Source of the DNA: Streptomyces sp. TLI_105
Lineage (GTDB): Bacteria > Actinomycetota > Actinomycetes > Streptomycetales > Streptomycetaceae
DNA: 64,000 nt
Reading direction: 5' to 3'
Assembly: GCF_900105415.1 (NCBI RefSeq)
Contig: NZ_FNSM01000001.1
Coordinates: 6,039,501-6,103,500, forward strand
This document shows, piece by piece, positions 46,671 to 55,725 of this stretch. The translations under genes were made by a program, and so were the position numbers. The notes below the pieces were generated by a model. The model was not told the origin of the DNA, searched no databases, and saw only the letters and a list, made by a program, of their open reading frames with translations. The stretch's first letter is position 1. Every line of letters starts with the position of its first letter.

Positions 46671-46708
46671 GTATCAGCTGTTGATACGGACGACCGGCGT
46701 TCTAGGCC
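46671..46708 (+). promoter_or_regulatory. his operon promoter with overlapping palindrome
   Basis: In the 194-bp gap before hisD, TTGATA (46681-46686), a 16-bp spacer and TAGGCC (46703-46708) form a plausible promoter starting transcription near 46715. The palindrome GTATCAGCTGTTGATAC (46671-46687, 6-bp arms) covers the -35 box, as expected for a repressor site. A related half-site, TATCGG, lies at 46651-46656. The regulator is unknown. Confidence 0.5.
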
Positions 46709-46726
46709 GTCTGCGAGAATTGACCC

Positions 46727-48070
46727 GTGATCTCTCGAATCGATCTGCGCGGCGAGACCCTCCCCGAGGGTTCCGCCCTGCGCGACCTGCTGCCCCGTGC
46801 CGAGTTCGACGTGGAAGCCGCCCTGGAGAAGGTGCGGCCGATCTGCGAGGACGTCCGGCATCATGGCGCGGCCGCGGTGATCGACTACGGGGAGAAATTC
46901 GACGGCGTCCGCGTCCCGGCCCTCCGCGTCCCCGCCGAGGCGATCGCCCGCGCCCTCGACGAGCTCGACCCGGCCGTCCGCGCCGCCCTGGAGGAGTCCA
47001 TCCGGCGCGCCCGGCTCGTCCACCGCGAGCAGCGCCGCACCACCCACACCACCCAGGTCGTCCCCGGCGGCACCGTCACCGAGAAGTGGATCCCGGTCGA
47101 GCGCGTCGGCCTGTACGTGCCGGGCGGCCGCTCCGTCTACCCGTCCTCCGTCGTGATGAACGTCGTCCCGGCCCAGGAGGCCGGCGTCGAGGGCGTGGCC
47201 ATCGCCTCGCCCCCGCAGAAGGACTTCGGAGGCCTGCCGCACCCGACGATCCTGGCCGCCTGCGCCCTCCTCGGCGTCGACGAGGTCTACGCCGCCGGCG
47301 GCGCCCAGGCCATCGCCATGTTCGCGTACGGAACCCTCGGCTCCACGGCCACCGCCGACGAGCCCGGCTGCGCCCCCGTCAACCTGGTCACCGGCCCCGG
47401 CAACATCTACGTGGCCGCCGCCAAGCGCCTCCTCAAGGGCCGCATCGGCATCGACGCCGAGGCCGGCCCGACGGAGATCGCGATCCTCGCGGACTCCACC
47501 GCCGACCCGGTGCACGTCGCCGCCGACCTCATCAGCCAGGCCGAGCACGACCCGATGGCCGCCTCCGTCCTCGTCACCGACTCGGACGAACTGGCCGCCG
47601 CCACCGAGGCCGAGCTGAAGACCCAGGTCGCCGCCTCCAAGCACGTCGACGACCGGATCGTCCCGGCCCTGGCCGGCCGCCAGTCCGCGATCGTCCTCGT
47701 CCGCGACCTCGCCGACGGCCTCAAGGTCGTCGACGCGTACGGCGCCGAGCACCTGGAGATCCAGACCGCCGACGCCGCGGCCGTCGCCGACCGGGTCCGC
47801 AACGCGGGCGCGATCTTCGTCGGCCCCTGGGCGCCGGTCTCGCTCGGCGACTACTGCGCCGGCTCCAACCACGTCCTGCCCACCGGCGGCTGCGCCTGCC
47901 ACTCCTCGGGCCTCTCCGTGCAGTCCTTCCTGCGCGGCGTGCACATCGTGGACTACACGCGCGACGCCCTCGCCGACGTCGCCCACCACGTCGTCACCCT
48001 CGCCGAGGCCGAGGACCTCCCGGCCCACGGCGCCGCCGTCAAGGCCCGTTTCGGTTGGAAGGTGCCGTAG
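46727..48070 (+). CDS. hisD: histidinol dehydrogenase HisD
   Basis: A 447-residue NAD+-dependent zinc enzyme catalysing the last two steps of histidine synthesis (L-histidinol to L-histidine). Motifs include [44 protein letters not shown] and [10 protein letters not shown] with the zinc-site Gln and His. Start GTG 46727; the ribosome binding site is weak. First gene of the his operon; hisC follows after 5 nt. Confidence 0.97.
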   Translation: MISRIDLRGETLPEGSALRDLLPRAEFDVEAALEKVRPICEDVRHHGAAAVIDYGEKFDGVRVPALRVPAEAIARALDELDPAVRAALEESIRRARLVHREQRRTTHTTQVVPGGTVTEKWIPVERVGLYVPGGRSVYPSSVVMNVVPAQEAGVEGVAIASPPQKDFGGLPHPTILAACALLGVDEVYAAGGAQAIAMFAYGTLGSTATADEPGCAPVNLVTGPGNIYVAAAKRLLKGRIGIDAEAGPTEIAILADSTADPVHVAADLISQAEHDPMAASVLVTDSDELAAATEAELKTQVAASKHVDDRIVPALAGRQSAIVLVRDLADGLKVVDAYGAEHLEIQTADAAAVADRVRNAGAIFVGPWAPVSLGDYCAGSNHVLPTGGCACHSSGLSVQSFLRGVHIVDYTRDALADVAHHVVTLAEAEDLPAHGAAVKARFGWKVP

Positions 48071-48075
48071 AGCAA

Positions 48076-49188
48076 GTGAGCCAGATCAAGATCGACGACC
48101 TGCCCGTTCGGGACGAGCTGCGTGGCAAGTCCCCCTACGGCGCCCCCCAGCTCGACGTCCCCGTCCAGCTGAACACCAACGAGAACCCCTACCCGCTGCC
48201 CGAGCCCCTGGTGGCCCGGATCGCGGAGCGGGTCGCCGAGGCCGCCCGCGGCCTCAACCGCTACCCCGACCGGGACGCGATCGAGCTCCGCACCGAGCTC
48301 GCCGCCTACCTCACCCGGACCGGCGGCCACCGCGTCGGCGTCGAGAACGTGTGGGCGGCCAACGGCTCCAACGAGGTCCTCCAGCAGCTGCTGCAGACCT
48401 TCGGCGGCCCCGGCCGCACCGCGATCGGCTTCGAGCCCTCGTACTCGATGCACGCCCTGATCGCCCGCGGCACCGGCACCGGCTGGATCTCCGGACCGCG
48501 CAACGAGGACTTCACCATCGACGTCGAGGCGGCCGTCCAGGCCATCGCCGAGAACGCGCCGGACGTCGTCTTCGTCACCTCGCCCAACAACCCCACCGGC
48601 ACCGCGGTCGAGGCCGACACGGTCCTCGCCCTGTACGAGGCGGCCCAGGCGGCCAAGCCCTCGATGGTGGTCGTGGACGAGGCGTACGTGGAGTTCAGCC
48701 ACCGCGCCTCGCTGCTGCCGCTCCTGGAGGGCCGCCCGCACCTGGTGGTCTCCCGGACCATGTCCAAGGCCTTCGGCGCCGCCGGGCTCCGCCTCGGCTA
48801 CCTCGCCGCCGACCCGGCCGTGGTCGACGCCGTGCAGCTGGTCCGCCTGCCGTACCACCTCTCGGCCGTCACCCAGGCCACCGCGCTCGCCGCCCTGGAG
48901 CACACCGACACCCTCCTCGGGTACGTCGAGCAGCTCAAGGCCGAGCGCGACCGGCTCGTCGCCGAACTGCGGGCGATCGGCTACGAGGTCACCGACTCCG
49001 ACGCCAACTTCGTGCAGTTCGGGAAGTTCCCCGACGCGCACGAGGCCTGGCAGAAGATCCTCGACCGGGGCGTCCTGGTCCGGGACAACGGCGTACCGGG
49101 CTGGCTGCGGGTCACCGCGGGCACCCCCGAAGAGAACGACGCGTTCCTCGACGCGGTCCGTGAATTGATGAAGGAGCAGGAACGATGA
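48076..49188 (+). CDS. hisC: histidinol-phosphate aminotransferase HisC
   Basis: A 370-residue PLP-dependent class II aminotransferase converting imidazole-acetol phosphate to histidinol phosphate. [13 protein letters not shown] at the N-terminus, [18 protein letters not shown] and the PLP lysine in [17 protein letters not shown]. Start GTG 48076 ([14 protein letters not shown]). The stop overlaps the hisB ATG by 4 nt. Confidence 0.96.
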   Translation: MSQIKIDDLPVRDELRGKSPYGAPQLDVPVQLNTNENPYPLPEPLVARIAERVAEAARGLNRYPDRDAIELRTELAAYLTRTGGHRVGVENVWAANGSNEVLQQLLQTFGGPGRTAIGFEPSYSMHALIARGTGTGWISGPRNEDFTIDVEAAVQAIAENAPDVVFVTSPNNPTGTAVEADTVLALYEAAQAAKPSMVVVDEAYVEFSHRASLLPLLEGRPHLVVSRTMSKAFGAAGLRLGYLAADPAVVDAVQLVRLPYHLSAVTQATALAALEHTDTLLGYVEQLKAERDRLVAELRAIGYEVTDSDANFVQFGKFPDAHEAWQKILDRGVLVRDNGVPGWLRVTAGTPEENDAFLDAVRELMKEQER

Positions 49189-49778
49189 GCCGCGTAGGCC
49201 GCGTTGAGCGCACCACCAAGGAGACCTCCGTCGTCGTCGAGATCGACCTCGACGGCACCGGAAAGGTCGACGTGTCGACCGGGGTCGGCTTCTACGACCA
49301 CATGCTCGACCAGCTCGGCCGGCACGGCCTCTTCGACCTGACGGTCAAGACCGACGGCGACCTGCACATCGACTCGCACCACACCATCGAGGACACCGCC
49401 CTCGCCCTCGGCGCCGCCTTCAAGCAGGCCCTCGGCGACAAGGTCGGCATCTACCGCTTCGGCAACTGCACCGTCCCGCTGGACGAGTCGCTCGCCCAGG
49501 TCACCGTCGACCTCTCCGGCCGCCCGTACCTCGTGCACACCGAGCCCGAGAACATGGCGCCGATGATCGGCTCGTACGACACGACGATGACTCGGCACAT
49601 CCTGGAGTCCTTCGTCGCCCAGGCCCAGATCGCGCTGCACGTCCACGTGCCGTACGGCCGCAACGCCCACCACATCGTGGAGTGCCAGTTCAAGGCCCTG
49701 GCCCGCGCGCTGCGCTACGCCTCCGAGCGCGACCCGCGCGCCGCCGGCATCCTTCCCTCCACGAAGGGCGCGCTCTAG
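49185..49778 (+). CDS. hisB: imidazoleglycerol-phosphate dehydratase HisB
   Basis: A 197-residue monofunctional dehydratase converting imidazoleglycerol phosphate to imidazole-acetol phosphate. The manganese-binding histidine clusters are visible: [27 protein letters not shown] and [18 protein letters not shown]. There is no fused phosphatase domain, so histidinol-phosphate phosphatase must be encoded elsewhere. ATG overlaps the hisC stop. Confidence 0.97.
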   Translation: MSRVGRVERTTKETSVVVEIDLDGTGKVDVSTGVGFYDHMLDQLGRHGLFDLTVKTDGDLHIDSHHTIEDTALALGAAFKQALGDKVGIYRFGNCTVPLDESLAQVTVDLSGRPYLVHTEPENMAPMIGSYDTTMTRHILESFVAQAQIALHVHVPYGRNAHHIVECQFKALARALRYASERDPRAAGILPSTKGAL

Positions 49779-49780
49779 TC

Positions 49781-49945
49781 GTGAACGGCCTCTCCACCAT
49801 CCTCATCCTCGTCGGGCTCTTCCTGCTCGGCGGCATCTACTCCTTCGTCAAGCAGAAGATGCCCAAGGGGCTGATCGTGCTCCTCTCCATCGGTGCCGCG
49901 ATGTGCCTCTCCGCCGGCGTGCTGCGTCTGGAGATGTGGTCATGA
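49781..49945 (+). CDS. 54-residue membrane protein within the his operon
   Basis: A small protein ([18 protein letters not shown] start) with two hydrophobic segments, about 5-20 and 32-48, joined by a basic loop KQKMPKG. GTG start two bases after the hisB stop; its stop overlaps the hisH ATG (ATGA). Tight coupling on both sides argues that it is a real gene. I recognise no family; it could be a membrane anchor or just a carried-along small protein. Confidence 0.75.
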   Translation: MNGLSTILILVGLFLLGGIYSFVKQKMPKGLIVLLSIGAAMCLSAGVLRLEMWS

Positions 49946-50589
49946 GCACGACTTCCCCGAAGAAGGTCGTGGTCTTCGACTACGGCTTCGGCAACGTGCG
50001 CTCCGCCGAGCGGGCGCTCGCCCGGGTCGGCGCCGACGTCGAGATCACCCGCGACTACGACAGGGCCATGAACGCCGACGGACTCCTCGTCCCCGGCGTC
50101 GGCGCCTTCTCCGCCTGCATGCAGGGGCTCAAGGAGGCCCGCGGCGACTGGATCATCGGCCGCCGGCTCTCCGGCGGCCGCCCGGTCATGGGCATCTGCG
50201 TCGGCATGCAGATCCTCTTCGCCCAGGGCATCGAGCACGGCGTGGAGACCGAGGGCCTCGACGAGTGGCCCGGCACGGTCGGGCCGCTGAACGCCCCCGT
50301 CGTCCCCCACATGGGCTGGAACACGGTCGACGCGCCCGCCGACACGCAGCTGTTCGCGGGGCTCGACGCCGACGCCCGGTACTACTTCGTGCACTCCTAC
50401 GCGGTGCGCGAGTGGACCCTGGAGGTCGGCAACCCCAACATCCGCGCACCCAAGGTCACCTGGGCCACGCACGGCGAGCCCTTCGTCGCGGCCGTGGAGA
50501 ACGGCGCCCTGTGGGCGACCCAGTTCCACCCCGAGAAGTCCGGCGACGCCGGAGCCCAGCTCCTCACCAACTGGATCGGAACCCTGTGA
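49942..50589 (+). CDS. hisH: imidazole glycerol phosphate synthase glutaminase subunit HisH
   Basis: A 215-residue class I glutamine amidotransferase supplying ammonia to HisF. Catalytic cysteine C86 in [10 protein letters not shown], and His/Glu in [21 protein letters not shown] is at the N-terminus. ATG start overlaps the small membrane protein gene; the stop overlaps the priA GTG. Confidence 0.97.
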   Translation: MSTTSPKKVVVFDYGFGNVRSAERALARVGADVEITRDYDRAMNADGLLVPGVGAFSACMQGLKEARGDWIIGRRLSGGRPVMGICVGMQILFAQGIEHGVETEGLDEWPGTVGPLNAPVVPHMGWNTVDAPADTQLFAGLDADARYYFVHSYAVREWTLEVGNPNIRAPKVTWATHGEPFVAAVENGALWATQFHPEKSGDAGAQLLTNWIGTL

Positions 50590-51311
50590 GCACTCTCGAA
50601 CTCCTCCCCGCCGTCGACGTCCGCGACGGCCAGGCCGTCCGGCTCGTCCACGGCGAGTCCGGCAGCGAGACCTCCTACGGCTCTCCGCTGGAGGCCGCCC
50701 TGGCCTGGCAGCGCGCCGGCGCCGAGTGGCTCCACCTGGTCGACCTGGACGCCGCCTTCGGCACCGGCGACAACCGCGACCTGGTCCGCGAGGTCACCGA
50801 GGCCATGGACATCAAGGTCGAGCTCTCCGGCGGCATCCGCGACGACGCCACGCTCGCCGCCGCCCTCGCCACCGGCTGCACCCGCGTCAACCTCGGCACC
50901 GCCGCCCTGGAGACCCCCGAGTGGGTCGCCAAGGTCATCGCCGAGTTCGGCGACAAGATCGCCGTCGGCCTCGACGTGCGCGGCACGACCCTGCGCGGCC
51001 GCGGCTGGACCCGCGACGGCGGCGACCTGTACGAGACGCTGGCCCGCCTCGACTCCGAGGGCTGCTCCCGGTACGTCGTCACCGACATCGCCAAGGACGG
51101 CACCCTCCAGGGCCCCAACCTGGAGCTCCTGAAGAACGTCTGCGCGGCCACCGACAAGCCCGTCGTCGCCTCCGGCGGCGTGTCCTCCCTGGACGACCTG
51201 CGGGCCCTGTCCGGCCTCGTCCCGCTGGGCGTCGAGGGCGCGATCGTCGGCAAGGCGCTGTACGCCAAGGCCTTCACCCTCGAAGAGGCGCTCGCGGCGG
51301 TGGCGTCGTGA
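50586..51311 (+). CDS. priA: bifunctional HisA/TrpF isomerase PriA
   Basis: A 241-residue (beta/alpha)8 isomerase. In streptomycetes this locus encodes PriA, which isomerizes both ProFAR (histidine) and phosphoribosyl anthranilate (tryptophan). General acid/base candidates are D11 ([11 protein letters not shown]) and the aspartate of TDIAKDGT near 167-171; [10 protein letters not shown] and [11 protein letters not shown] are phosphate-binding loops. No separate trpF exists in this window although trpE, C, B and A do, which agrees with dual function. GTG start overlaps the hisH stop. Confidence 0.93.
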   Translation: MSTLELLPAVDVRDGQAVRLVHGESGSETSYGSPLEAALAWQRAGAEWLHLVDLDAAFGTGDNRDLVREVTEAMDIKVELSGGIRDDATLAAALATGCTRVNLGTAALETPEWVAKVIAEFGDKIAVGLDVRGTTLRGRGWTRDGGDLYETLARLDSEGCSRYVVTDIAKDGTLQGPNLELLKNVCAATDKPVVASGGVSSLDDLRALSGLVPLGVEGAIVGKALYAKAFTLEEALAAVAS

Positions 51312-51718
51312 CCTCGGAGCTCCAGGGCGAGGTCCGCAAGGTCGTCACCGGCGCCCCCTGGGAGGAGCAGTTCGGCTACTCCCGCGCGGTCGAGCTGCCG
51401 AACGGCACGGTCCTGGTCTCCGGCTGCACGTCGGTGGTCGGCGGCCAGATCGCCGGCGGAGGCCCGTACGAGCAGGCGATCAACTCCTTCAACGTGGCCT
51501 TCGACGCGCTGAAGAAGCTGGGTCTGGGCGCCGAGCACGTCGTCCGCACCCGGATGTACATCACGCACGCCCGGGACGTGGACGAGGTCGGCCGCGCCCA
51601 CAAGGAGCTGTTCGACGCCATCCGTCCCGCCGCTTCCATGATCATCGTCTCCGGCTTCGTCGACCCGAGCCTGGTCGTCGAGGTCGAGGTCGAGGCCTAC
51701 AGGGGAGATGCCGCATGA
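51308..51718 (+). CDS. RidA family (YjgF/UK114) protein
   Basis: A 136-residue RidA-like protein. RidA deaminases hydrolyse reactive enamine and imine intermediates of PLP enzymes; some relatives have other roles. [24 protein letters not shown] contains the conserved arginine at the start of that helix, quoted here as RTRMYIT. The gene is locked in the operon by GTGA with priA and ATGA with hisF. Whether it protects HisC or other PLP enzymes is inference. Confidence 0.9.
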   Translation: MTSELQGEVRKVVTGAPWEEQFGYSRAVELPNGTVLVSGCTSVVGGQIAGGGPYEQAINSFNVAFDALKKLGLGAEHVVRTRMYITHARDVDEVGRAHKELFDAIRPAASMIIVSGFVDPSLVVEVEVEAYRGDAA

Positions 51719-52470
51719 GTCTCGCCGTACGAGTGATCCCCTGCCTGGACGTGGACAACGGCCGGGTCGTCAAGGGCGTCAACTTCCAGAACCTGCGGGA
51801 CGCGGGCGACCCCGTCGAGATGGCCAAGCTGTACGACGCCGAGGGCGCCGACGAGCTGACCTTCCTCGACATCACCGCCTCCTCCGGCAACCGGGAGACC
51901 ACCTACGACGTGGTGCGCCGCACCGCCGAGCAGGTCTTCATCCCGCTCACGGTCGGCGGCGGCGTCCGCTCGGCCGAGGACGTCGACAAGCTGCTGCGGG
52001 CCGGCGCCGACAAGGTGGGCGTCAACACCGCCGCCATCGAGCGCCCCGAGCTGATCCAGGAGATCGCGGAGCGCTTCGGCCGGCAGGTGCTCGTCCTGTC
52101 CGTGGACGCGCGCCGCACCGCCTCGGGCTCCTTCGAGGTGACGACGCACGGCGGCCGCAAGGGCACCGGCATCGACGCCGTCGAGTGGGCGCACCGGGCC
52201 GCCGAGCTGGGCGCGGGGGAGATCCTGCTCAACTCGATGGACGCCGACGGCACGAAGGACGGCTACGACACCGAGATGATCGCGGCCGTGCGCAAGCACG
52301 TGACGGTCCCGGTGATCGCCTCCGGCGGCGCCGGCAAGCTGGCCGACTTCCCGCCGGCCGTGGCGGCGGGCGCGGACGCGGTGCTCGCGGCCTCCGTCTT
52401 CCACTTCGGCGACCTGCGGATCTCGCAGGTCAAGGACGCGCTGCGGGAGGCGGGCCACCCGGTCCGCTGA
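51715..52470 (+). CDS. hisF: imidazole glycerol phosphate synthase cyclase subunit HisF
   Basis: A 251-residue (beta/alpha)8 cyclase forming imidazole glycerol phosphate and AICAR with ammonia from HisH. Catalytic aspartate D12 in [15 protein letters not shown] and the second in LVLSVDARR; phosphate loops VGGGVRS and ASGGAGK. ATG overlaps the ridA stop. Last gene of the his operon, followed by a terminator. Confidence 0.97.
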   Translation: MSLAVRVIPCLDVDNGRVVKGVNFQNLRDAGDPVEMAKLYDAEGADELTFLDITASSGNRETTYDVVRRTAEQVFIPLTVGGGVRSAEDVDKLLRAGADKVGVNTAAIERPELIQEIAERFGRQVLVLSVDARRTASGSFEVTTHGGRKGTGIDAVEWAHRAAELGAGEILLNSMDADGTKDGYDTEMIAAVRKHVTVPVIASGGAGKLADFPPAVAAGADAVLAASVFHFGDLRISQVKDALREAGHPVR

Positions 52471-52483
52471 ACGACGCTGTGGG

Positions 52484-52513
52484 AGGGGCCCCTCCGGGGG
52501 CCCTTCTTCTTTG
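52484..52513 (+). terminator. terminator of the his operon
   Basis: An AGGGGCCCC/GGGGGCCCTT hairpin (52484-52505) followed by TTCTTCTTTG, 13 nt after the hisF stop. The T-rich tail makes it a classical intrinsic terminator. Confidence 0.82.
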
Positions 52514-52519
52514 TCCGGG

Positions 52520-52598
52520 TACGCAGGATTTCTTTGCCCATATACGCAGGATCAGTTGCGCAATTTTCGTTGCGCAAGTTTTCTTTCGTATCTAGGGT
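52520..52598 (+). promoter_or_regulatory. arsR-type gene promoter with two pairs of direct repeats
   Basis: TTGCGC (52570-52575), 17 bp, TAGGGT (52593-52598) is a strong consensus promoter. The ATG at 52606 follows after 7 nt with no ribosome binding site, so the mRNA is probably leaderless. TTGCGCAA, itself a palindrome, occurs at 52556-52563 and again over the -35 at 52570-52577. TACGCAGGAT occurs at 52520-52529 and 52543-52552. The repeats are candidates for autoregulation by the encoded ArsR-like protein. Confidence 0.6.
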
Positions 52599-52605
52599 CA
52601 GTGTC

Positions 52606-53193
52606 ATGACCTCGCCGGAGAACCGCCGGATCGCCGATCTCGGCACCCTCAAAGCCATCTCGCACCCCCTGCGGATGCGCCTCTACCGCGCCCTCTTCGT
52701 GGCCCGCACCGCCACCGCCTCCCAGCTCGCCGAGCAGGTCGACGAAGCCGTCTCACTCGTCAGCTACCACCTGCGCAAGCTCGCCGAGCACGGCCTCATC
52801 GAGGAGGCCGAGACCCAGTCGGCGGACGGCCGCGAGCGCTGGTGGCAGCCGAGCTCGTACGGCTTCAGCATCCACGACGAGGACCTCCGCGACGCCCCCG
52901 AGCTCGCCGCCGCGAGCGCCGCCTTCGGCCGTACGATCGCCGAGCAGCGCGATCAGATGTACGCCCGCTTCCTCGACGAGCGGCACACCTGGTCCGACGC
53001 GTGGCGCACCGCCTCCCTCAGCGCCGAATGGCTGCCGCGCCTCACCTCGGACGAGCTCGCCGCCCTCGGAGCCGAGCTGGACGCCGTCCTCCGGAAGTAC
53101 GACCAGCAGGCCCGCGCCGCCGAGGCCGCAGGCGACACCGAGGGCCGCGAGAACGTCGCCGTCCACCTCCACGGCTTCCCCTATCGCGCATGA
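52606..53193 (+). CDS. ArsR/helix-turn-helix transcriptional regulator
   Basis: A 195-residue protein. The N-terminal winged helix (about 8-85) contains [47 protein letters not shown], here split as [14 protein letters not shown] and [12 protein letters not shown], as in ArsR/HTH_20 regulators. A helical C-terminal domain (about 95-175) replaces metal-binding cysteines; none of the CxC-type metal sites are present, so it probably senses a small molecule. The stop overlaps the ATG of the MFS transporter, which is likely the controlled gene. Confidence 0.88.
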   Translation: MTSPENRRIADLGTLKAISHPLRMRLYRALFVARTATASQLAEQVDEAVSLVSYHLRKLAEHGLIEEAETQSADGRERWWQPSSYGFSIHDEDLRDAPELAAASAAFGRTIAEQRDQMYARFLDERHTWSDAWRTASLSAEWLPRLTSDELAALGAELDAVLRKYDQQARAAEAAGDTEGRENVAVHLHGFPYRA

Positions 53194-54425
53194 CCGCCAC
53201 CGTCCTCGGCGCCAAGGAGCGCCCCGCCCACCGCGACCCCCAGGTCCTGCGCTGGCTCGGCGCCTACACCGCCTCCACGCTCGGCGACAGCGTCTACTAC
53301 CTCGCCCTCTCCTGGACCGCCGTCAGCAGCGGTTCACCCGCCCAGGCCGGGCTCGTCATGGCCGTCTCCGCCGTGCCCCGTGCCCTGCTCATGCTCGGCG
53401 GGGGAGTCATCGCAGACCGGCTCGGCCCGCGCCGGGTCGTCATCGCCTCCGACACCGCCCGCTGCCTGGTCGTCCTCGGCCTGGCCGCGACCCTCTTCCT
53501 CGCCTCGCCCGGCCTGGGGGCGCTCGCCGCCGTCGCCCTCGTCTTCGGCGTCGTCGACGCCCTCTTCCTGCCCGCCGTCGGCGCCCTCCCGCCCCGCATC
53601 GCCGAACGCGACCAGCTCGCCCGCGTCCAGGGCATGCGCGGCCTCTCCCACCGCCTCGGCTCCGTCCTCGGCGGCCCGCTGGGCGGCCTCGCCGTCGCCC
53701 TCGGCGGCCCGGCCACGGCCTTCGGCGTCGCGGGAACCCTTTTCGCGCTCTCGATACCCCTGCTGTCCGCGCTCCGCCTCCGGCCGCTGCCCGCCACGGA
53801 CGACACCCGCGACGGCACCGCCCTGCGCGACCTCGCCGACGGACTGCGCTACCTGCGCGGACACCGCGTCCTCGGCCCGCTGATCATCGTCGTGCTCCTC
53901 AGCGACCTCGGCTTCGCCGGCCCCTTCAACGTCGGTCTCGCCGTCCTCGCCGACCAGCGTGGCTGGGGTGCCTCCGGCATCGGCTGGATCCTCGCCGGCT
54001 TCGGTACGGGCGCGGGCGCCGCCTCCCTGCTCCTGACCGTCCGGGGGCGCGTCCCGCGCGCGGGAGCCGTCAGCGGCTGGACCATGACGCTGGGCGCCAC
54101 CGCCATCGGGGTCCTCGCGTACACGACCCACCTGCCCGTCGCGGTCGCCGTCGGCCTGGCCGTCGGACTGCTCGCCGGACTCTCCGGCGCGCTGTGCAAC
54201 GCCCTCCTCCAGACCGAATGCGACCCCGCCTACCTCGGCCGCGTCACCGCCGTCGCGAGCCTCTGCTCACTCGGCCTCGCACCGCTCAGCTTCCCGCTCA
54301 CGGGCGCGGCGATCGAGCTGTGGGGGATCGGACCGGTGTACGTCGTGAGCGCGGCGGTCTGCGCCCTCGCGGGCCTCTTCACCCTCGCCGTCCCCGCGCT
54401 CCGCCGCGCCGAACTGCCCCGCTAG
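53190..54425 (+). CDS. major facilitator superfamily transporter
   Basis: A 411-residue MFS protein with twelve hydrophobic segments, of the MFS_3-like exporter type. [10 protein letters not shown] between segments 2 and 3 matches the conserved MFS loop motif. Co-transcribed with the ArsR-like regulator (ATGA overlap), hence probably a drug or metabolite efflux pump. The stop codon TAG consists of T53423-equivalent host base T54423 plus AG from the left end of the element at 54424-54622. Confidence 0.88.
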   Translation: MTATVLGAKERPAHRDPQVLRWLGAYTASTLGDSVYYLALSWTAVSSGSPAQAGLVMAVSAVPRALLMLGGGVIADRLGPRRVVIASDTARCLVVLGLAATLFLASPGLGALAAVALVFGVVDALFLPAVGALPPRIAERDQLARVQGMRGLSHRLGSVLGGPLGGLAVALGGPATAFGVAGTLFALSIPLLSALRLRPLPATDDTRDGTALRDLADGLRYLRGHRVLGPLIIVVLLSDLGFAGPFNVGLAVLADQRGWGASGIGWILAGFGTGAGAASLLLTVRGRVPRAGAVSGWTMTLGATAIGVLAYTTHLPVAVAVGLAVGLLAGLSGALCNALLQTECDPAYLGRVTAVASLCSLGLAPLSFPLTGAAIELWGIGPVYVVSAAVCALAGLFTLAVPALRRAELPR

Positions 54426-54622
54426 GGCGTGTCCGGCGGATCACGGTCGAGGCCGCGACGCCCGGCACGGCGCCTCGCCGCGTTGCCGAAACGCCCCCAC
54501 GGCTCCGCTGTCGAGGCGCTCCGGCGCCTTGCGACGCGCCCCCTCGGCCCTGGCGGGCCTGGGGAGGCCTCATGCACCGGACGCCGCGGCCCTCTCCGAC
54601 CTCGATCCGCCGGACAGGCCCT
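54424..54622. mobile_element. miniature inverted-repeat element (MITE)
   Basis: A 199-bp non-coding element bounded by AGGGCGTGTCCGGCGGATC (54424-54442) and GATCCGCCGGACAGGCCCT (54604-54622), inverted repeats with one mismatch in 19. It fits between the convergent stop codons of the MFS gene (ending 54425) and the DinB-like gene (ending at 54626), supplying the last two bases of the first. It has no transposase. The inner sequence contains GCCGAAACGCCCCCACGGCT and other short palindromes. Similar termini occur widely in Streptomyces intergenic regions, from memory. Confidence 0.75.
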
Positions 54623-54625
54623 GGC

Positions 54626-55261
54626 TCAGATCCCCAGCTGCTTCGTCTCCCGCAGCCGCTCGATCGCCTCCGGTTCGCCCTCCAGCGCCACCTTCGCCGC
54701 GTCCTGGCGGCCGTACAGGTACATGATCAGCTCGCCCGGCTCCCCGGAGGCCGTCACCACCGGGGTGCCGCGGTGGGCCACCGCCGTCTGCCCGTTCGGA
54801 CGGCGCAGCACCAGGCCCACCGGGGCCTTGCGGCCCAGGATCCGGGCCATCCGCTCCAGACGGGACCAGAGGGCGTCCGCGAAGACCGGGTCCAGCTCGC
54901 GGGCCGACCAGTCGGGCTGGGCCCGGCGGACGTCCTCCGCGTGCACGTAGAACTCGACGACGTTCGCCCCCTCGTCCACCTGCTTGATGGTGAACGGCGA
55001 GAACCGCGGCGGGCCCGTGCGGATGAGCTGGACCAGCTCCTCGTACGGCTTGTCGGCGAACTCCGCCTGCACCCGGTCGAGCCGCTCCTTCAGCACCGGC
55101 ACGAGGGAACCCGCCGCCGCGTCCGGACGCCGCTCCCGCACCACCACATGGGCCGCGAGGTCCCGGGTCCGCCAGCCCTCGCAGAGCGTCGGGGCGTCCG
55201 GGCCCGCCGCCTCCAACAGATCGGCGAGCAGAAGCCGTTCACGTTTCGCATGGGTCGACAT
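54626..55261 (-). CDS. TIGR03085-type DinB/mycothiol-related metalloprotein
   Basis: A 211-residue protein of the actinobacterial TIGR03085 family, a DinB-like four-helix bundle related to mycothiol-dependent maleylpyruvate isomerases. Residues [19 protein letters not shown] (with H in AAHVV) and [13 protein letters not shown] supply the metal-binding histidines. Enzymatic function is unknown. Start ATG 55261 ([17 protein letters not shown]). The longer upstream frame overlaps hisI in antisense. Divergent from hisI by 84 bp. Confidence 0.85.
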   Translation of the reverse strand: MSTHAKRERLLLADLLEAAGPDAPTLCEGWRTRDLAAHVVVRERRPDAAAGSLVPVLKERLDRVQAEFADKPYEELVQLIRTGPPRFSPFTIKQVDEGANVVEFYVHAEDVRRAQPDWSARELDPVFADALWSRLERMARILGRKAPVGLVLRRPNGQTAVAHRGTPVVTASGEPGELIMYLYGRQDAAKVALEGEPEAIERLRETKQLGI

Positions 55262-55345
55262 GTCCGCCAGCGTACGACCGGTGCGCGCGGTCCGCCCAGT
55301 GGACGCCCGGCCGGACACCACCCCCGAGGGCGGCACAATGGCCCC

Positions 55346-55714
55346 ATGAGCAGCACGCCCCGGACCCCCAGCGACCTCGACCCGGCCATCGCGGCCCGCC
55401 TCAAGCGCAGCCCCGACGGCCTGGTCCCCGCCATCGCCCAGCAGTACGACACGGGCGAGGTGCTGATGCTGGGCTGGATGGACGACGAGGCCCTCCACCG
55501 CACCCTCACCACCGGCCGCTGCACCTACTGGTCCCGCAGCCGGGGCGAGTACTGGGTCAAGGGCGACACCTCCGGGCACGTCCAGCACGTCAAGTCCGTC
55601 GCCCTCGACTGCGACGCCGACACCCTCCTCGTCAAGGTCGACCAGGTCGGCGCCGCCTGCCACACCGGCACCCGCACCTGCTTCGACTCCGACGTGCTCC
55701 CCGTATCCCAGTAA
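55346..55714 (+). CDS. hisI: phosphoribosyl-AMP cyclohydrolase HisI
   Basis: A 122-residue cyclohydrolase opening the purine ring of PR-AMP in histidine synthesis, without a fused HisE domain. Zinc ligands C89, C105 and C112 and magnesium aspartates D88, D90 and D92 are present ([24 protein letters not shown]). ATG 55346. A CACAAT box 6 nt upstream suggests a leaderless mRNA. It is separated from the main his operon and lies 11 nt before trpE. Confidence 0.96.
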   Translation: MSSTPRTPSDLDPAIAARLKRSPDGLVPAIAQQYDTGEVLMLGWMDDEALHRTLTTGRCTYWSRSRGEYWVKGDTSGHVQHVKSVALDCDADTLLVKVDQVGAACHTGTRTCFDSDVLPVSQ

Positions 55715-55725
55715 GGTCCGGTGCC

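Noticed and set aside
55262..55345. An attenuator or operator shared by hisI and the DinB-like gene
   Set aside because: I could not find a hairpin or palindrome of convincing length in the 84-bp divergent gap.
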